DNA from: Rheum nobile
Taxonomy: Eukaryota > Streptophyta > Magnoliopsida > Caryophyllales > Polygonaceae
Assembly: GCA_027886185.1 (NCBI GenBank)
Contig: WOAB01000869.1
Location: forward strand, 1,488,001 to 1,552,000
Direction of reading: 5' to 3'
DNA length: 64,000 nucleotides
Shown: positions 60,391 to 64,000 of the stretch, piece by piece
Numbering within the stretch: position 1 is the stretch's first letter
Layout: the number at the start of each line of letters is the position of its first letter
Notes under the pieces: model-generated
Told to the model about the DNA's origin: nothing
What the model saw: the letters and a program-made list of their open reading frames with translations, nothing else
The model's database searches: none
Position numbers and translations under genes: made by a program

Positions 60391-62625
60391 TATGATATAA
60401 CCAAATTGGATATAACTATATGATATAACCATAATATATAATTATATGATATACCCATAAGATATAACTAAATTAGATATAACTATACGATATAACCATA
60501 ATATATAACTATAGGATATAACCATAGTATATAACTAAAGGATATAACCATAGGATATAACTATAGGATATAACCATAAGATATAACCAAAATGGATATA
60601 ACTATAAGATATAATCATAATATAAAATTATATGATATAACGATATGATATAATCAAATTGGATATAACCATAGTATATAATTATAGGATATAACCAAAT
60701 TGGATATAACTATAAGATATAACCATAGTATATAACTATAGGATATAACCATAAGATATAACCAAATTGGATATAACTATAAGATATAATCATAATATAT
60801 AATTATATGATATAACGATATGATATAATCAAATTGGATATAACTATAAGATATAACCATAGTATATAACTATAGGATATAACCATAAGATATAACCATA
60901 AGATATAACCAAATTGGATATAACCATATTATATAACTATAGGATATAACCATAAGATATAACCAAATTGGATATAACTATAAGATATAATCATAATATA
61001 TAATTATATGATATAACGATATGATATAATCAAATTGGATATAACTATAAAATATAACCATAGTATATAATTATAGGATATAACGATATGATATAACCAA
61101 ATTGGATATAACTATAAGATATAACCAAATTGGATATAACTATAAGATATAATCATAATATATAATTATATGATATAACGATATGATATAATCAAATTGG
61201 ATATAACTATAAGATATAATCATAGTATATAATTATAGGATATAACGATAAGATAAAACCGTAGTATATAACTATAGGATATAACCATAAGATATAACCA
61301 AATTGGATATAAGTATAAGATATAATCATAATATATAATTATATGATATAACGATATGATATAATCAAATTGGATATAACTATAAGATATAACCATAGTA
61401 TATAACTATAGGATATAACCATAAGATATAACCAAATTGGATATAACTAAAGGATATAACCATTATATATAACTATAGGATATAATCATAAGATATAACC
61501 AAATTGGATATAACTATAAGATATAATCATAATATATAATTATATGATATAACGATATGATATAATCAAATTGGATATAACTATAAGATATAACCATAGT
61601 ATATAATTATAAGATATAACCATAGTATATAATTATAGGATATAACGATATGATATAACCAAATTGGATATAACTATAAGATATAACCATAGTATATAAC
61701 TATAGGATATAACCATAAGATATAACCAAATTGGATACAACTAAAGGATATAACCATAGTATATAACTAGAGGATATAACCATAAGATATAACCAAATTG
61801 GATATAACTATAAGATATAATCATAATATATAATTATATGATATAATGATATGATATAATCAAATTGGATATAACTATAAGATATAACCATAGTATATAA
61901 TTATAGGATATAACGATATGATATAACCAAATTGGATATAACTATAAGATATAACCATAAGATATAACCAAATTGGATATAACCATAATATATAACTATA
62001 TGATATAACCAAATTGGATATAACTATAAGATATAATCATAATATATAATTATATGATATAACGATATGATATAATCAAATTGGATATAACTATAAGATA
62101 TAACCATAGTATATAATTATAGGATATAACCAAATTGGATATAACTATAAGATATAACCATAGTATATAACTATAGGATATAATCATAAGATATAACCAA
62201 ATTGGATATAACTATAAGATATAATCATAATATAAAATTATATGATATAACGATATGATATAATCAAATTGGATATAACCATAGTATATAATTATAGGAT
62301 ATAACGATATGATATAACCAAATTGGATATAACTATAAGATATAACCATAATATAACTATAGGATATAACCATAAGATATAACCAAATTGGATATAACCA
62401 TAGTATATAACTATAGGATATAACCATAAGATATAATCAAATTAGATATAACCATAGTATATAACTATAGGATATAACCATAAGATATAACCATAGTATA
62501 TAACTAGGATATAACCATAAGATATAACCAAATTGGATATAATTATAGTATATAACTAAAGAATATAACCGTAGCATATAACTATAAGATATAACCAAAT
62601 TAAATATAACTATAAGATATAACCA
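60391..62625. repeat. AT-rich satellite array, forward orientation
   Basis: About 2.2 kb of GATATAACCATA/GATATAACTATA units of roughly 10-11 bp. They are organised into longer variants containing AACCAAATTGGATATAAC and TATATGATATAACGATATG at intervals of several tens of bases. Open frames (Tyr/Ser/Ile-rich) are repeat artefacts. The left border reads CTCTACGCAGGTAT. Confidence 0.95.
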
Positions 62626-62922
62626 TAGTTATATGTGATTTTCGAGAATAATAATAACAAACAATTAATATCAAACAAATTGGTGGAGAAACGTACATGA
62701 ATAAAAGTATATTGAAACCTCATTATACAAACGAATTTATTGTCATATAACCCTGATTACTCGAAAACGTCTATTACTAGAGTCAAATGCAGATTTAAAA
62801 AAATATATTGTTCACTTGGTTGCGCCCACAAAAAAGAAAAGAAAAATTACTTTAAAAAAAAATCATGCGCAAGAATATTCGCCTTTTCGCACTATAATCT
62901 TCTACGCAAGAATATTGCGTAG
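62626..62922. repeat. Unique spacer between satellite blocks, duplicated at window end
   Basis: 62626-62813 matches 63808-64000 in the same orientation (TAGTTATATGTGATTTTCGAG onward) with a low percentage of differences. Its right part has a small palindrome CTACGCAAGAATATTGCGTAG-like (8-bp arms) directly before the array restarts. Confidence 0.85.
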
Positions 62923-63807
62923 ATGATATAACTATAAGATATAACCATAGTATAACTATAAGATATAACCAAATTGGATATAACTATAAGATATAACCAT
63001 AGTATATAACTTATATACTATAACTATATCTTATAGTTATATCCAATTTGGTTATATCTTATGGTTATATCCTATAGTTATATCCTATGGTTATATCATT
63101 TAGTTATATACTATGGTTATATTCTATAGTTATATATTATGGTTATATCTTATAGTTATATCTAATTTGGTTATATCTTATGATTATATCTTATAGTTAT
63201 ATACTATGGTTATATATTATAGTTATATCCTTTAGTTATATACTATGGTTATATCCTATAGTTATATACTATGGTTATATCTTATAGTTATATCCAATTT
63301 GGTTATATCTTATGGTTATATACTATGGTTATATCCTTTAGTTTATACTATGGTTATATCCTATAGTTATATATTATGGTTATATCGTATAGTTATATCC
63401 AATTTGGTTATATCTTATGGGTATATCCTATAATTATATACTATGGTTATATCGTATAGTTATATCCAATTTGGTTATATCATATCGCTATATCCTATAG
63501 TTATATACTTTGGTTATATCCTATATTATATTCTATAGTTATATACTATGGTTATATCATATAGTTATATACTATGATTTTATCTTATAGTTATATATTA
63601 TGGCTATATCATATATTATATCTTATAGTTATATACAATTTGGTTATATTCTATAGTTATATACAATAGTTATATCATATATTATATCATATAGTTATAT
63701 ACAATAGTTATATGCTATGATTATATAGTATAGTTATTTTCAATTTGGTTATATCCTTATAGTTATATCCAATTTAGTTATATCCTTATAGTTATAAGAT
63801 ATAACTA
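62923..63807. repeat. Satellite array that inverts near 63012
   Basis: Forward units (GATATAACTATAAG) run to about 63008. From about 63012 the complementary form (CTTATAGTTATATCC, AATTTGGTTATATC) continues to about 63795. The switch sits in ATAACTTATATACTATAAC, making a large inverted repeat with almost no spacer. Confidence 0.92.
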
Positions 63808-64000
63808 TAGTTATATGTGATTTTCGAGAATAATAATAACAAACAGTTAATATCAAACAAATTGGTGGAGAAATATACATGAATAAAAGTATATTGAAAC
63901 CTCATGATACAAACAAATTTATTGCCATGTAACCTTGATTATTTGATAACGTTTATTACTAGAGTCAAATGCAGATTTAAAAAAATATGTTATTCACTTT
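63808..64000. repeat. Second copy of the satellite spacer (cut by window end)
   Basis: Direct repeat of 62626-62813, differing at scattered bases. It suggests that spacer plus array form a larger repeating unit that continues past the window. Confidence 0.85.

Noticed and set aside
60391..62625. Regular repeats resembling a CRISPR array
   Set aside because: Units are contiguous and degenerate without unique spacers, and the genome is a plant.
62212..63433. Tyr/Ser/Ile-rich ORFs
   Set aside because: Translations of the AT satellite, with no start context or homology.

Overview
The window is nuclear DNA of a flowering plant, most likely a eudicot. It shows many short AT-rich spliceosomal introns, single-copy plant housekeeping genes, Helitron, TRIM and MITE elements, a long solo LTR and an endogenous plant pararetrovirus. 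The species cannot be named from sequence alone. Gene models were built by hand from splice sites, reading frame and remembered plant families; no alignment was run.

Layout. (1) 0-18 kb is gene-rich. It holds the possible 3' end of an unidentified + strand gene (114-424), the 25-exon Golgi tethering gene COG3 on the minus strand (1967-11385), an intronless organellar tyrosyl-tRNA synthetase on the plus strand (12020-13519) that shares a short divergent promoter region with COG3, and a Bem46/WAV2-type alpha/beta hydrolase on the minus strand (about 14653-17989). (2) 18-42 kb is repeats. A UPL5-like HECT ubiquitin-ligase pseudogene has been tandemly duplicated into three units of about 2.3 kb. 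All three carry the same TRIM retrotransposon in the HECT coding region. The third unit was later invaded by a 2.57-kb solo LTR (inside its TRIM), a roughly 1-kb terminal-inverted-repeat element and an 8.35-kb Helitron carrying exons of at least two, probably three, host genes. (3) 42.4-51 kb returns to genes: the ESCRT-III subunit VPS2.1 (plus) and an ELF4-like gene (minus). (4) 51-60.3 kb has two fold-back MITEs and a decayed, internally rearranged florendovirus-like pararetrovirus insertion bounded by a 114-bp direct repeat. (5) 60.4-64 kb is an AT-rich satellite built on an approximately 10-bp motif that flips orientation near 63.01 kb.

The intact genes are functionally unrelated: retrograde Golgi traffic (COG3), organelle translation (TyrRS), a membrane-anchored hydrolase linked to root bending (WAV2), multivesicular-body sorting (VPS2.1) and the circadian clock/flowering (ELF4-like). 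The strongest material for follow-up is the nested repeat history at 21-40 kb, the Helitron with its empty site preserved in the same window, the broken pararetrovirus, and two GC-AG introns in COG3. No wholly new gene system was found.
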